Shown here piece by piece: positions 32,433 to 41,472 of a stretch of 52,076 nucleotides of DNA (position 1 is its first letter; every line of letters starts with the position of its first letter). The DNA lies in assembly GCA_018648685.1 (NCBI GenBank), contig JABGQT010000103.1, positions 1 through 52,076 of the forward strand, read 5' to 3'. A model generated the notes under the pieces. The model had not been told where the DNA came from and searched no databases. It was given only the letters and a program-made list of their open reading frames with translations. The stretch comes from Anaerolineae bacterium. GTDB taxonomy: Bacteria > Chloroflexota > Anaerolineae > Anaerolineales > Villigracilaceae. The position numbers and the translations under genes are program-made.

Positions 32433-33443
32433 ATGACGACAATAGTCCTCGACGCAATGGGCTCAGATAATTATCCCGATGTAGATGTGCATGGTGCTGT
32501 AATGGCTGCACAGGAATACGACCTTGACCTGATCTTGGTCGGCGACGAAAAACAGATTCGAGAAAAAATAGAATCTCATTCGCAAAACAAAGACCTGCGC
32601 ATTCGCATTGTCCGCGCCCCCGAAATGCTGACCATGGACGATAAAAGCGACGACCTCGTCCGCAAGGCACGCCATAAAGATGCCCAAAACTCGATGGCCA
32701 TCGCCATTGACCTTGTCAAAAACGGCGAAGCAGATGCCTTTGTCACCGCTGGAAACACCGGCGCAGCGATGGTCACAGCTCTCTTCCGCCTAGGACGTTT
32801 GAAAGGCATTAATCGCCCCGCTCTCGCCCCCACTTTTCCCACCGAAACAGGAAAATGCCTCGTACTAGATATTGGCGCAAACCCAGATTGTAAACCTCGC
32901 AACCTTGTAGAGTTTGCCATTATGGGCAGTATCTATGTCGAAAAAGTATGGGGCGTGACCAAACCCAAAGTCGGGATTGTCTCTAACGGCGAGGAAGCAG
33001 GCAAAGGGTCAAGTTTGGTGCGCGAAACTTATCCCCTCCTGAAAGAATTGGATATTAATTTCACCGGCAACGTCGAGGGGAAAGGCGTTATCCGTGGCGA
33101 GGTAGATGTGGCGGTTACCGATGGTTTCACCGGCAATGTAATGCTAAAAACATCCGAAGCTGTAGCAACTTTGCTCATCAACAAGATCAAATTCGCAATA
33201 ATGAATGGTAATATCCTGACCAAAATTGGCGGGCTTTTACTAAAACCAGCATTGGGCGCAGTCAAAGAAGCTCTTGATCCCAGTGACGTAGGCGCAGCAC
33301 CGCTTTTAGGCGTAGATGGCTTAGTCTTCATCGGACATGGCAGTTCAGATTCAAGTGCGATCAAAAATGCAATTCGTGCTGCAAAAGAAGCCGTCGAAAC
33401 AGATGTATTGGCTTCGATGCGCGAGGCGATTGTAAAGAAATAA
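32433..33443 (+). CDS. plsX: Phosphate acyltransferase PlsX
   Basis: 336 residues, full length. Family segments include IVLDAMGSDNYPDVDVHGAV, VTAGNTGAAMVTALFRLGRLKG, LVLDIGANPDCKP and GVDGLVFIGHGSSDSSAIKNAI. PlsX makes acyl-phosphate from acyl-ACP, the first step of the PlsX-PlsY route of phospholipid synthesis, at the inner face of the membrane. AGGAGAG lies upstream of the ATG. The usual fabH/fabD or rpmF neighbours are absent. A PlsC-like gene near 51240 could act later in the same pathway. Confidence 0.96.
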   Translation: MTTIVLDAMGSDNYPDVDVHGAVMAAQEYDLDLILVGDEKQIREKIESHSQNKDLRIRIVRAPEMLTMDDKSDDLVRKARHKDAQNSMAIAIDLVKNGEADAFVTAGNTGAAMVTALFRLGRLKGINRPALAPTFPTETGKCLVLDIGANPDCKPRNLVEFAIMGSIYVEKVWGVTKPKVGIVSNGEEAGKGSSLVRETYPLLKELDINFTGNVEGKGVIRGEVDVAVTDGFTGNVMLKTSEAVATLLINKIKFAIMNGNILTKIGGLLLKPALGAVKEALDPSDVGAAPLLGVDGLVFIGHGSSDSSAIKNAIRAAKEAVETDVLASMREAIVKK

Positions 33444-33450
33444 TTTGCGC

Positions 33451-33509
33451 TGAGTGATAAGTGAGAAGTGAAAAAGAAATATGCCTCACTCATCACTCTT
33501 CACTTCTCA
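33451..33509. repeat. Hairpin after plsX made of GTGA-rich repeats
   Basis: TGAGAAGTGAA (33462-33472) is the exact complement of TTCACTTCTCA (33499-33509). The outer sequence also has GAGTGAT/ATCACTC-type pairing. A related GAGTGAGAAGTGAAAA string occurs at 34247-34264, so this is a dispersed repeat as well as a possible transcript end. Confidence 0.55.
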
Positions 33510-33546
33510 TTTTCCACTTTCAGAATAAAACGTAGGATAAACTCAA

Positions 33547-34239
33547 ATGAAAATTATCAGCAACGAAAAACTCATCAAACGTAACGCAAAAATTGGACAG
33601 GCAACAAGTCTTTCCTCTCTCGTTATTCTTGGCCTTGGGATGTATATCTCATTCCAAAAGCCAGAGCTATTCAATATATCTATTGGCGCGCTTTTGGTTG
33701 GATTCATCCTCTCACAAGTTGGCATTTATTTTGGCAATCGCTGGGGGCGCAGCCCGCGCCCAGACGAATTGCTTGACCAGGGTCTAAAAGGAATTCCTGG
33801 AGAATATACGCTCTACCACTATTCCAGCCCTGTACCTAATCTTTTAGTAGGCCCTGCCGGCATTTGGCTCCTACTTCCTTTTCATCAACATGGAACAATC
33901 ATCTACGATGGCAAAAAATGGAAAACAAAAGGTGGCGGTTTCACACAAAGCTACATGAAAGTTTTCGGACAAGAAAGCATGAGTCGCCCCGATCTTGATG
34001 CAGGCGCTTTTGCAGACAAACTCACGAAAGCGCTCAAAAAAGAAATGCCGGAAGAGCAAATTCCGCCCATTCAAGCAGCATTGGTTTTTACGAGCAAAAC
34101 CGTTGAAGTTGAAGCGGACGATGCCCCCGTACCTACTCTACACTTGAAAAAACTAAAACCCTTTATCCGCAAAATGGCGAAAGAAGCACCAATTACGGCT
34201 AAAGAGATTAAAGCGGTAAATGATGCGTTAAGTGCGTGA
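33547..34239 (+). CDS. Two-helix membrane protein with a possible NERD-like soluble domain, hypothetical
   Basis: 230 residues. Two membrane helices lie at about 20-38 and 45-65, then a soluble domain: GEYTLYHYSSPVPNLLVGPAGIWLLLPFHQHGTIIYDGKKWK, quoted here only as scattered features (conserved YHYSSPVPNLLVGPAGIW core). The strand-turn pattern recalls nuclease-related NERD-type folds, but the catalytic residues cannot be confirmed. The C-terminal part is Lys/Glu-rich. It lies between plsX and dinG, with no clear functional link to either. Confidence 0.6.
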   Translation: MKIISNEKLIKRNAKIGQATSLSSLVILGLGMYISFQKPELFNISIGALLVGFILSQVGIYFGNRWGRSPRPDELLDQGLKGIPGEYTLYHYSSPVPNLLVGPAGIWLLLPFHQHGTIIYDGKKWKTKGGGFTQSYMKVFGQESMSRPDLDAGAFADKLTKALKKEMPEEQIPPIQAALVFTSKTVEVEADDAPVPTLHLKKLKPFIRKMAKEAPITAKEIKAVNDALSA

Positions 34240-34265
34240 TGCTTGATGAGTGAGAAGTGAAAACT

Positions 34266-34311
34266 CGCTACGATTTCGATACGGCAAAAAGATGCCTACT
34301 CAATCTCCGCT
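34266..34311 (-). repeat. Second copy of the GATTGAGTAG...GTATCGAAATCGTAG dispersed element
   Basis: Read on the minus strand, AGCGGAGATTGAGTAG and GTATCGAAATCGTAGCG flank a small hairpin GGCA/TGCC. The flanks match those of 7296-7350 (plus strand) with one change, while the apical hairpin differs. It sits just upstream of dinG. Confidence 0.65.
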
Positions 34312-34357
34312 CAAGCATATTTTTACTGAATACTGACCACTAACTACTGGACTCCCC

Positions 34358-37141
34358 ATGACCACACTCGTTGCATTTGATCTTGAAACCACAGGCCTAA
34401 ACCCTAAAAGCGATGCTATTATCGAAATTGGCGCGATTCGTTTTAATGAAAAACGCGTTGAAGACGAATTCTCGATGCTCATCAACCCCGGGCGCAGCAT
34501 TCCGAGCTTTATCACGCAGTTGACCAATATCAGCAACGAAATGGTACGTGGCGCGCCGAATATCCACGATGTGCTTGGGGAGTTTGAAGCCTTTGTCGGA
34601 GATGCACCTGTCATCGGACACAACGTCCGTTTCGATCTGGGATTTGTGCAACAATATGATCTTCTGACACACAATATCGCCATTGATACTTACGAATTAG
34701 CGGCTGTAATGCTCCCTTCAGCGGGACGTTATAAATTAGGCGCACTCAGTCAATCTCTCGGTATCCCGCTTTTTAACGCCCATCGCGCACTCGACGATGC
34801 AAAGGCAACACAAGGCGTTTTTGCACGCCTTTTTGAGATGGCAGAAAATCTCCCCATTGAACTGATCGCCGAGATCGTTCGTCAGGGAGAGCCAATTGAC
34901 TGGGACGGGAATTGGGTCTTCCAGCAAATTTTACGTGCACAAGCTAAAGGCGGCATAAAAATAAAAGGGGCACAGAGAAATTTATTCCCTTCACGACAGG
35001 AGGAGAAACATGCTCCTCTGCAAGCTGTTTCTGACCCGATCATGCTCGACCCCGAAGAAGCCTCCTCTGTACTGGAATATGGCGGTGCTTTCTCAAAATA
35101 TTTTGAAAGTTATGAGTACCGCCCTGAACAAGTGGAAATGCTCCAGGTTGTTGCTGATTCTTTCTCCAATAGCCGACATTACCTAATCGAAGCCGGCACA
35201 GGCGTTGGAAAATCTTTTGCCTATCTTGTCCCTGCCGCAATGTGGGCGATACAGAATAATACACGCGTGGTGATCTCCACAAATACGATCAACTTGCAAG
35301 ACCAACTGATCAAAAAGGATATTCCGAATCTCGCTGCCGCTCTTGATATTGACTTGCGTGCCAGCGTAATGAAGGGACGCGGCAATTATCTTTGTCCGCG
35401 CCTTTTGAGCATCCTACGTCGAAGAGGCCCGAGCAATAAAGAAGAAATGCGCGTTCTTGCAAAAATCCTTGTTTGGCTACAAACAAATAAAAGCGGCGAT
35501 AAAGCCGAGATCAATTTAACAGGTCCCGACGAGCGCGCCATTTGGCGGCGAGTCTCCGCCGAAGATGATGCCTGCACGACAGAAACCTGTATGAAGCACA
35601 CTGGTGGAAGTTGTCCTTTTAACCAGGCAAAACAGGCCTCGCAATCGGCGCATATTTTGATCGTTAACCATGCTCTTTTGCTAGCTGATATTGCATCAGG
35701 CAGCCGCGTCTTGCCCGAGTATGAGTATTTGATTGTGGACGAGGCTCATCATCTCGAAAATGCAACCACGAGCGCGCTGAGTTTCATGGTCACTCCTTCG
35801 AATATGAATCGATTGATGCGCGAGCTTGGCGGATCCAAGTCGGGGGCGCTGGGTGCTCTTTTGGCGGAAGCAAGCCAAAATTTACGTCCGTCTGACCAAG
35901 CCCTTTTAACGCAAAAAGTGAAGAGGGCCACCGATCTCGCTTTTCGGGTGCAGGAGCAAGTTCGGGTATTTTTCAATACTATTGGAGAATTTGCCGAATA
36001 CCAGCGTGGCGATAAAGGCAATAATAATTATGCCTGGCAAGAGCGGGTTGTGCCTTCTACGCGCACCCTGCCCGTCTGGGAAGATGTAGAATTTACCTGG
36101 GAAGAGACAAATAGCACCATAAAACTTTTACTCAATTTGCTCAAGGAGCTTCATCAGGCATCTGCTGAGCTTTATGCCGACGGCGCAGATACGCTCGAAG
36201 ACGCAATGGGCAGCCTGAGCAATACCACCCGCCGTTTGATAGAGGTGCAGAGTAATCTCGATGGCATGATCATGGAACCTGCGCCCGAAACGGTTTATTG
36301 GGTGGAAATTCACCCCAAATATAATAAACTGACCCTGCAAGCCGCGCCGCTGCATGTTGGCGGGCTGATCGAGAAGCATATTTGGCATAAAAAAGAAAGC
36401 GTTATTCTCACGTCGGCAACGCTGACCACACACGGGACTTTCGACTATATGAAAAATGCGCTGGGCGCGATAGATGCCGAAACCCTTGCGCTGGGTTCTC
36501 CTTTTGATTATGAGAGTTCGACGCTGCTCTATATCCCCAGCGATATTCCAGAACCCAATCAACAGGGATATGCTGAAGCAATGGAGCGCGCCCTAACGCA
36601 GCTCGGAATCGCTGCTGGTGGACGCTTGCTCGCGTTATTTACATCGTATGCCCAACTCAAACGGACTTCGAAAGCGATCGCCCCCCCGCTCAAAAATCAG
36701 GGCATTGTCGTCTTTGAGCAGGGCGGCGGTGCATCGCCAAATTCTTTGCTGGAGAGCTTCAAAGAGAGCGAAGCGGCTGTTTTGCTCGGCACGCGCTCTT
36801 TCTGGGAAGGGGTAGATATCCCCGGCGATGATCTTTCTATCGTAGCGATTGCCAAAATCCCCTTTGGCGTGCCCTCTGACCCGCTAATCGCGGCACGTTC
36901 AGAACTTTATGAAAATGCTTTTCATGAATACTATCTCCCTGAGTCTATTCTCCAATTCAGGCAAGGATTTGGACGCCTGATCCGCTCCGCACAAGATCGC
37001 GGCGTGGTCGTTATTTTTGATAGGCGAGTCCAGACAAAACAATACGGGCGATTATTTATAGAATCCTTGCCCCAATGCACCACTAAAGTCGCGCCGCTGC
37101 ATGAGTTGGCGGAGGCGGCGAGTCAGTGGTTGGGAGTGTAA
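34358..37141 (+). CDS. dinG: DinG-type helicase with N-terminal DnaQ-like exonuclease domain
   Basis: 927 residues. Residues 1-165 are a DEDDh 3'-5' exonuclease domain (D8, E10, D93, H142, D146). The XPD/DinG-like helicase follows, with Walker A AGTGVGKS (279-286), four candidate iron-sulfur Cys (C346, C406, C411, C419), DEAHH (461-465) and C-terminal motifs LLALFTSY, GTRSFWEGVDIPG and QFRQGFGRLIRS. The exonuclease fusion is the arrangement known from Firmicutes DinG. Those Firmicutes proteins often lack the cluster Cys, whereas all four are present here. The role is repair or unwinding of DNA and DNA-RNA hybrids in the cytosol. Confidence 0.93.
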   Translation: MTTLVAFDLETTGLNPKSDAIIEIGAIRFNEKRVEDEFSMLINPGRSIPSFITQLTNISNEMVRGAPNIHDVLGEFEAFVGDAPVIGHNVRFDLGFVQQYDLLTHNIAIDTYELAAVMLPSAGRYKLGALSQSLGIPLFNAHRALDDAKATQGVFARLFEMAENLPIELIAEIVRQGEPIDWDGNWVFQQILRAQAKGGIKIKGAQRNLFPSRQEEKHAPLQAVSDPIMLDPEEASSVLEYGGAFSKYFESYEYRPEQVEMLQVVADSFSNSRHYLIEAGTGVGKSFAYLVPAAMWAIQNNTRVVISTNTINLQDQLIKKDIPNLAAALDIDLRASVMKGRGNYLCPRLLSILRRRGPSNKEEMRVLAKILVWLQTNKSGDKAEINLTGPDERAIWRRVSAEDDACTTETCMKHTGGSCPFNQAKQASQSAHILIVNHALLLADIASGSRVLPEYEYLIVDEAHHLENATTSALSFMVTPSNMNRLMRELGGSKSGALGALLAEASQNLRPSDQALLTQKVKRATDLAFRVQEQVRVFFNTIGEFAEYQRGDKGNNNYAWQERVVPSTRTLPVWEDVEFTWEETNSTIKLLLNLLKELHQASAELYADGADTLEDAMGSLSNTTRRLIEVQSNLDGMIMEPAPETVYWVEIHPKYNKLTLQAAPLHVGGLIEKHIWHKKESVILTSATLTTHGTFDYMKNALGAIDAETLALGSPFDYESSTLLYIPSDIPEPNQQGYAEAMERALTQLGIAAGGRLLALFTSYAQLKRTSKAIAPPLKNQGIVVFEQGGGASPNSLLESFKESEAAVLLGTRSFWEGVDIPGDDLSIVAIAKIPFGVPSDPLIAARSELYENAFHEYYLPESILQFRQGFGRLIRSAQDRGVVVIFDRRVQTKQYGRLFIESLPQCTTKVAPLHELAEAASQWLGV

Positions 37142-37173
37142 GGGCATAGTATGCAAACCATAGGGAAATATAA

Positions 37174-37911
37174 ATGAACCAAAACTCAAACCCAGATAAG
37201 GAAAAAGAAGATTTGTTTTGGTTAATTTCACAATTACAAGATTTTCACCTTGAATTCAGGTTGTTTTCAGAGTATTTAGAAAATCTTTCATCTTTTTTAG
37301 AAAAAACAAAAAGAGACCATGTGAAAAGTATTGATGAAATCAATGACAAAATAAAATCAGGAAAAATAACCCCACCACAAGACTCTGGGCAAATGCCACC
37401 AGAGTTAGAATATGACCACCATAAATTAAATCAAATATCGTCATTTGAAGATACTCTATTTACTTCATTTTTCATCGCTCTTTATTCATACTTCGAAGGC
37501 GAATTCACAAAACACTGCATAAAATTAGACAAACACACAAAAGAACTTGCCCAAAAAAAACAGGAAACCGTTCTTAGATTAGCTGACATAAGTAAAACCA
37601 AAGGGGTTATAAACAGAAATATGACGTTCTTGATAAAAGCTCGTCATATTAATTACTCCAAAAATGGTGTCAATAAGGACGAATGGGAAAGAATTATAAA
37701 TTTCAGCCTTTTAAGAAATGCAGTTGTACACAATCAAGGGGATATTTCAAGAAATAAAGATGTTCTAAAATTTGTAAACACACCAAATTCGAATTTGCTA
37801 AACAAAAACAATCATGTTGTCATTACAAAAGAGTTTTGCCTTAAAGCCCTTAAAACTATAGAAGTGTTTCTCGATTTAGTTATAGCGACACCTTCACGTT
37901 CTAATAAATAA
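37174..37911 (+). CDS. HEPN-like protein with RNAVVH motif, hypothetical
   Basis: 245 residues, largely helical and Lys-rich. The segment FSLLRNAVVHNQGD holds R181 and H186, an R-x4-H motif with Asn after Arg, which is the ribonuclease signature of HEPN domains. Nothing else was recognised. HEPN proteins with this motif serve as toxins or RNases in toxin-antitoxin and phage-defence systems, but many are merely RNA-binding. The gene and its surroundings (37142-37980) are clearly AT-richer than dinG and ffh, suggesting horizontal transfer. A small gene 76 nt downstream might be its partner, though that is only a possibility. Confidence 0.6.
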   Translation: MNQNSNPDKEKEDLFWLISQLQDFHLEFRLFSEYLENLSSFLEKTKRDHVKSIDEINDKIKSGKITPPQDSGQMPPELEYDHHKLNQISSFEDTLFTSFFIALYSYFEGEFTKHCIKLDKHTKELAQKKQETVLRLADISKTKGVINRNMTFLIKARHINYSKNGVNKDEWERIINFSLLRNAVVHNQGDISRNKDVLKFVNTPNSNLLNKNNHVVITKEFCLKALKTIEVFLDLVIATPSRSNK

Positions 37912-37987
37912 GCCCGAAACTCCGATTCAAAGTCTGAACGTGCTGCGTGATGCAATGAATAGCTAAGGCCACATTCTATTAACAAGT

Positions 37988-38242
37988 ATGCAAATCCTCC
38001 TCAAAAAACTCAAAAAACTAACCATCCAAAACGGCGACGGAATCTACGGAGACCTCACTATTGCCCTAAAAGATATTGACGCTATCTTGAGCACAAAAGA
38101 CATCGCTGAAAAGCAAAGAAACATCAAGCTCTTAATTGCTCCCACATCAAACCTGCAAGATTTATCTATAGATTGCGGCTGGGGAGAAGAGTTTTTACTA
38201 CTTGCTGATAAAATCGAGCAAGAATTACACTCTGAGCTTTAG
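37988..38242 (+). CDS. Small acidic-helical hypothetical protein
   Basis: 84 residues: an N-terminal amphipathic Lys/Leu helix (LLKKLKKL), then DGIYGDLTIALKDIDAIL, two further helices and GWGEEFLLLADKIEQEL. I cannot assign a family with confidence. The size would fit an antitoxin or immunity protein for the HEPN-like gene upstream, but no DNA-binding motif is seen and the base composition is closer to the host genes. No strong ribosome site is evident. Confidence 0.55.
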   Translation: MQILLKKLKKLTIQNGDGIYGDLTIALKDIDAILSTKDIAEKQRNIKLLIAPTSNLQDLSIDCGWGEEFLLLADKIEQELHSEL

Positions 38243-38275
38243 ATAAATGCCATATATCAGTTTTTAAGGAAAATC

Positions 38276-39088
38276 ATGGACCAAGACATTATCAATAAAA
38301 CCCTCGCCTTTTTTGCGGAATACATCACCCCCTACCTCACCGCAGATTATCAAGGGGAAGCTTTTCATCTTTTCGATACCATCCACTTTGCCGCGCTGGG
38401 TGCAATTCTACTCATAATATTGTTGCTCGCCATCTCGCGTGAAAAATTCAGTAAAAAAAACAAGGAAAATTTTCGCGACACTGCGGCAGCTATTCTACTT
38501 GTCAACGAAGTTGCCTGGCATCTCTGGGCATATTTCTATTCCGAGTGGACCATTCAAAAAATGCTCCCATTGCACGTTTGCAGCATCCTGATCTGGCTCA
38601 GCGCATGGATGCTCATCAAGAAAAGTTATCGCATTTACGAATTTGCCTATTTTCTTGGTATTGGCAGTGCGCTCCAAGCCCTACTCACGCCCGACATAGG
38701 CATCTACGGCTTTCCTCACTTCCGTTTCTTCCAAACCTTCATTTCACACGGTTTCATCATCATTGCCGCACTATACATGACTCTTGTCGAAGAAATGCGC
38801 CCCACATGGAAATCCCTCTTGCGCGTCTTCATCATCACCAATATCTACATGGTCGCCGTCTACTTCATTAACGCTTATATTGGCAGCAACTATCTCTATC
38901 TCAACCATAAGCCCGCCACCACCAGTATCCTCGATGTGCTCCCAGCATGGCCTCTTTATCTCCTCTACATGGAAGCACTGGGGATCGTCACCAGCATTAT
39001 CCTTTACATTCCCTTTGTCATCAAAGACTGGTCGGATAATCGCGGACTAAAAGAAGCGGGCACAGATCGCCTAGACGATATTCTTTAA
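38276..39088 (+). CDS. YwaF-family (TIGR02206) integral membrane protein
   Basis: 270 residues with about six or seven membrane helices. The family pattern is seen in FDTIHFAALGAILLI, NEVAWHLWAYFYSEWT, LPLHVCSILIWLSAW, GIGSALQALLTPDI with FPHFRFFQTFISHGF, and NYLYLNHKPATTSILDVLPAWPLYLLYMEALG. The role of TIGR02206/YwaF proteins is unknown. AAGGAAA lies before the ATG. It is followed by a 218-bp gap containing the ffh promoter. Confidence 0.88.
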   Translation: MDQDIINKTLAFFAEYITPYLTADYQGEAFHLFDTIHFAALGAILLIILLLAISREKFSKKNKENFRDTAAAILLVNEVAWHLWAYFYSEWTIQKMLPLHVCSILIWLSAWMLIKKSYRIYEFAYFLGIGSALQALLTPDIGIYGFPHFRFFQTFISHGFIIIAALYMTLVEEMRPTWKSLLRVFIITNIYMVAVYFINAYIGSNYLYLNHKPATTSILDVLPAWPLYLLYMEALGIVTSIILYIPFVIKDWSDNRGLKEAGTDRLDDIL

Positions 39089-39236
39089 AGGATGAAAAAC
39101 CGACACGCGCCTGATTTTCAGGTGATTCCGCTAAAGAACAATATCCCCGCACAAAAATCTGCGCGCTAAAACTCGCTAAAAAGGTCTCTTTTAGCTATAA
39201 AATTTTGCTTCCTTCATTATTAACGAAAAAAGTCCC

Positions 39237-39265
39237 TTGACCATCAAGCCTTTACGCGCTAAAAT
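39237..39265 (+). promoter_or_regulatory. Promoter of ffh
   Basis: TTGACC (39237-39242) and TAAAAT (39260-39265) are exactly 17 nt apart and end 41 nt before the TTG start codon. The rest of 39089-39306 has a small CCTG/CAGG hairpin near 39112-39123 that might end the previous transcript. Confidence 0.65.
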
Positions 39266-39306
39266 TCAACGGCTTTTTACTCAGGACAACAAACACAGGA
39301 AATATT

Positions 39307-40629
39307 TTGTTCGAAACACTCACAGGACGACTCAACGAAGTCTTTGACAAACTCAAACGTCGCGGCAAACTCTCTGCAGAAGATGTAGATAATGCCATGC
39401 GCGAAGTCCGCTTAGCCCTACTCGAAGCGGATGTGCATTACAGCGTCGTCAAAACCTTTGTCGCCAGCCTGCGTGAAAAAGCGACCGGAGCCGAAGTCAA
39501 TAAAGCGCTCAACCCCGGTCAACAGGTCATTAAAATCGTTAACGATGAGCTGATCGCCACGCTCGGCGACCCTGCTCCCCTTGATTTGAGCGGAGAAAAA
39601 CCACGCGTCATCATGCTCGTTGGGCTACAGGGCGCTGGAAAAACCACAGCCGCTGGTAAGTTAGCAAAACTTCTCCGGCAGCGTGGTGAGCGTGTCATGC
39701 TCGCAGCAGGCGATCCCTATCGCCCCGCAGCAGCGCAACAACTCCAGGCACTCGGCGAAAGAATCGACGTCCCCGTCTTTTGGGAAGAAGATCTAAAACC
39801 AGAAAAACTGGCAACAAAAGCCTTCAAACAAGCGAAAAAGGGCGGTTACACCGTTCTGATCATCGATACAGCCGGACGCTCCCAACTCGATGGCGAAATG
39901 ATGGATGAGCTACGAGCCGTAGCCAAGAACACCAACCCTGTCGAAACCCTGCTTGTCGTCGATTCGATGATCGGGCAGGAGGCATTGCCCATCGCCGAGG
40001 GCTTTCGGGATGCTATCCAGTTGACTGGCTTGATCCTGTCAAAGATGGACGGCGATGCTCGCGGGGGCGCAGCGATCTCCATCCGCTCCGTAACCGGCGT
40101 GCCGATCAAATTTATTGGTACCGGTGAAAAGTTGGATGCGCTAGAATCCTACGATCCCTCCCGTCTTTCATCCCGCATTTTGGGGATGGGAGATATGATC
40201 GGGCTGATCGAAAAAGCTGAAGCTGCCTTCGATGCCGAAACTGCCGAAAAACAAGCCAAAGACTTGATGGAAGGCAATTTCACGCTCGAAAGTTGGATGC
40301 AACAAATGCAGCAAGTCCGTAAAATGGGACCGCTCGGTCAAATTATGGATATGCTCCCCGGGCAAATGGGACAAGCCGCACGAGATGTTCCACCTGATGA
40401 AATGGAAGCACAGCTAAAACGCACAGAAGCTATACTTAGCTCGATGACCGTGCAAGAACGTAAAAACCCAAAGCTCCTGAACGCCAGCCGTCGCCGACGG
40501 ATAGCCGCTGGCTCAGGAAATACCGTGCAAGATGTCAATCGGCTTATGAAGCAGTTTCGCGAAACCAGCAAACTCTTCAAACAACTTCAAAAATCTGGGG
40601 GGCGTGGTCTCTCACGTCTCTTTGGTTAA
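39307..40629 (+). CDS. ffh: Signal recognition particle protein Ffh
   Basis: 440 residues. The N domain helix FETLTGRLNEVFDKL opens the protein. The G domain has GLQGAGKTT (106-114), DPYRPAAAQQL, DTAGR and KMDGDARGG. The Met-rich M domain (about 320-440) has MEGNFTLESWMQQMQQVRKMGPLGQIM and binds 4.5S RNA and signal peptides. Ffh with FtsY targets membrane proteins co-translationally. The start is TTG, 6 nt after AGGA; no internal ATG keeps the N domain. It heads the common ffh-rpsP-khpA-rimM cluster. Confidence 0.97.
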   Translation: MFETLTGRLNEVFDKLKRRGKLSAEDVDNAMREVRLALLEADVHYSVVKTFVASLREKATGAEVNKALNPGQQVIKIVNDELIATLGDPAPLDLSGEKPRVIMLVGLQGAGKTTAAGKLAKLLRQRGERVMLAAGDPYRPAAAQQLQALGERIDVPVFWEEDLKPEKLATKAFKQAKKGGYTVLIIDTAGRSQLDGEMMDELRAVAKNTNPVETLLVVDSMIGQEALPIAEGFRDAIQLTGLILSKMDGDARGGAAISIRSVTGVPIKFIGTGEKLDALESYDPSRLSSRILGMGDMIGLIEKAEAAFDAETAEKQAKDLMEGNFTLESWMQQMQQVRKMGPLGQIMDMLPGQMGQAARDVPPDEMEAQLKRTEAILSSMTVQERKNPKLLNASRRRRIAAGSGNTVQDVNRLMKQFRETSKLFKQLQKSGGRGLSRLFG

Positions 40630-40735
40630 GGATAAGAAAAGAATGAAAGAAACGCCCCCTTTAGCGTCCTCACTTTCGCTTCGAGTATTATCAATAAAAA
40701 ATAAAACTATCTAAATAATTTAGGAGAATAATCCA

Positions 40736-41080
40736 ATGGTTCGTATTCGTTTACGCCGCACAGGCATGAAAGGGCAAGCATCTTACCGCATCGTTGCCGC
40801 AGAAAAAGAAAAACCACGCGATGGGAAATTCCTTGAAATTTTGGGAACCTATAACCCCCGCACAGAACCTTCTACCGTTGAAGTCAAAGAAGATCGCATT
40901 TATGAGTGGTTGAAGAACGGTGCTCAACCCAGCGATTCTGTAAAACAGATTTTTGGCTATACAGGTGTTCTGGATCGCTATGAGCGCTTCAAAGCGGGCG
41001 AAGAAGTTGAAGTTTTGATGGCTGAATCCGCAAAGATGATGGAAGAACGCAACGTAAACCCCAGAACTCGCCGCGACTAA
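40736..41080 (+). CDS. rpsP: 30S ribosomal protein S16
   Basis: 114 residues. MVRIRLRRTGMKGQASYRIVAAE is quoted only in part here; VRIRLRRTG and FLEILGTYNP, then WLKNGAQPSDSVKQIF, are diagnostic for bS16. The last 30 or so residues are a polar extension beyond the usual 80-90-residue protein, common in some phyla. TTAGGAG precedes the ATG. The gene follows ffh by about 105 nt and is part of the SRP-ribosome maturation cluster. Confidence 0.97.
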   Translation: MVRIRLRRTGMKGQASYRIVAAEKEKPRDGKFLEILGTYNPRTEPSTVEVKEDRIYEWLKNGAQPSDSVKQIFGYTGVLDRYERFKAGEEVEVLMAESAKMMEERNVNPRTRRD

Positions 41081-41108
41081 GAAAACTCATTAAACTTAGA
41101 AATGACTC

Positions 41109-41208
41109 TGCGAGGAGAATGCCCTTACGACGACGTGTACTCCGCTAGGGGTAAGCAGTCTCCATGTCTGTCAAATAGATTGCTTCGTCGGATAATACTC
41201 TCCTCGCA
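41109..41208. repeat. Dispersed TGCGAGGAG repeat between rpsP and khpA
   Basis: TGCGAGGAGA (41109-41118) and TCTCCTCGCA (41199-41208) are perfect inverted arms around about 80 nt that includes CAGTCTCC and AGATTGCTTCGTCGG. A related copy in the opposite orientation lies at 44284-44375. This family of cruciform repeats splits the ffh-rimM operon without an ORF. Confidence 0.65.
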
Positions 41209-41238
41209 AAAGCATTGAAATTAGAAAGGGCACAGAAA

Positions 41239-41472
41239 ATGAAAGAATTAGTTGAATATATTGCCCGCTCATTGGTAGACAAACCGGAAGATGTCGATGT
41301 CCGTGAGTACACCTCTGGTAACCATGTAGATATCGAATTGAGCGTTGCCAAAGATGATATGGGGCGAGTTATCGGAAAACGCGGCAGGGTAGCAAACGCC
41401 ATGCGCGCCTTGCTCCGGGTAGCTGCAGAACGAGAAGGTAAACGAGCTTCTCTGGATGTAAGCGACCCCTAA
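41239..41472 (+). CDS. khpA: KH-domain RNA-binding protein KhpA
   Basis: 77 residues from the ATG at 41239; AAAGGG lies 8 nt upstream. The single KH domain carries the GxxG loop in RVIGKRGRVANAMRALLRVAA, preceded by VDIELSVAKDDMG. KhpA binds small RNAs and mRNAs and is regularly encoded between rpsP and rimM, exactly as here. Its stop overlaps the rimM start by one base (TAATG). Confidence 0.93.
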   Translation: MKELVEYIARSLVDKPEDVDVREYTSGNHVDIELSVAKDDMGRVIGKRGRVANAMRALLRVAAEREGKRASLDVSDP

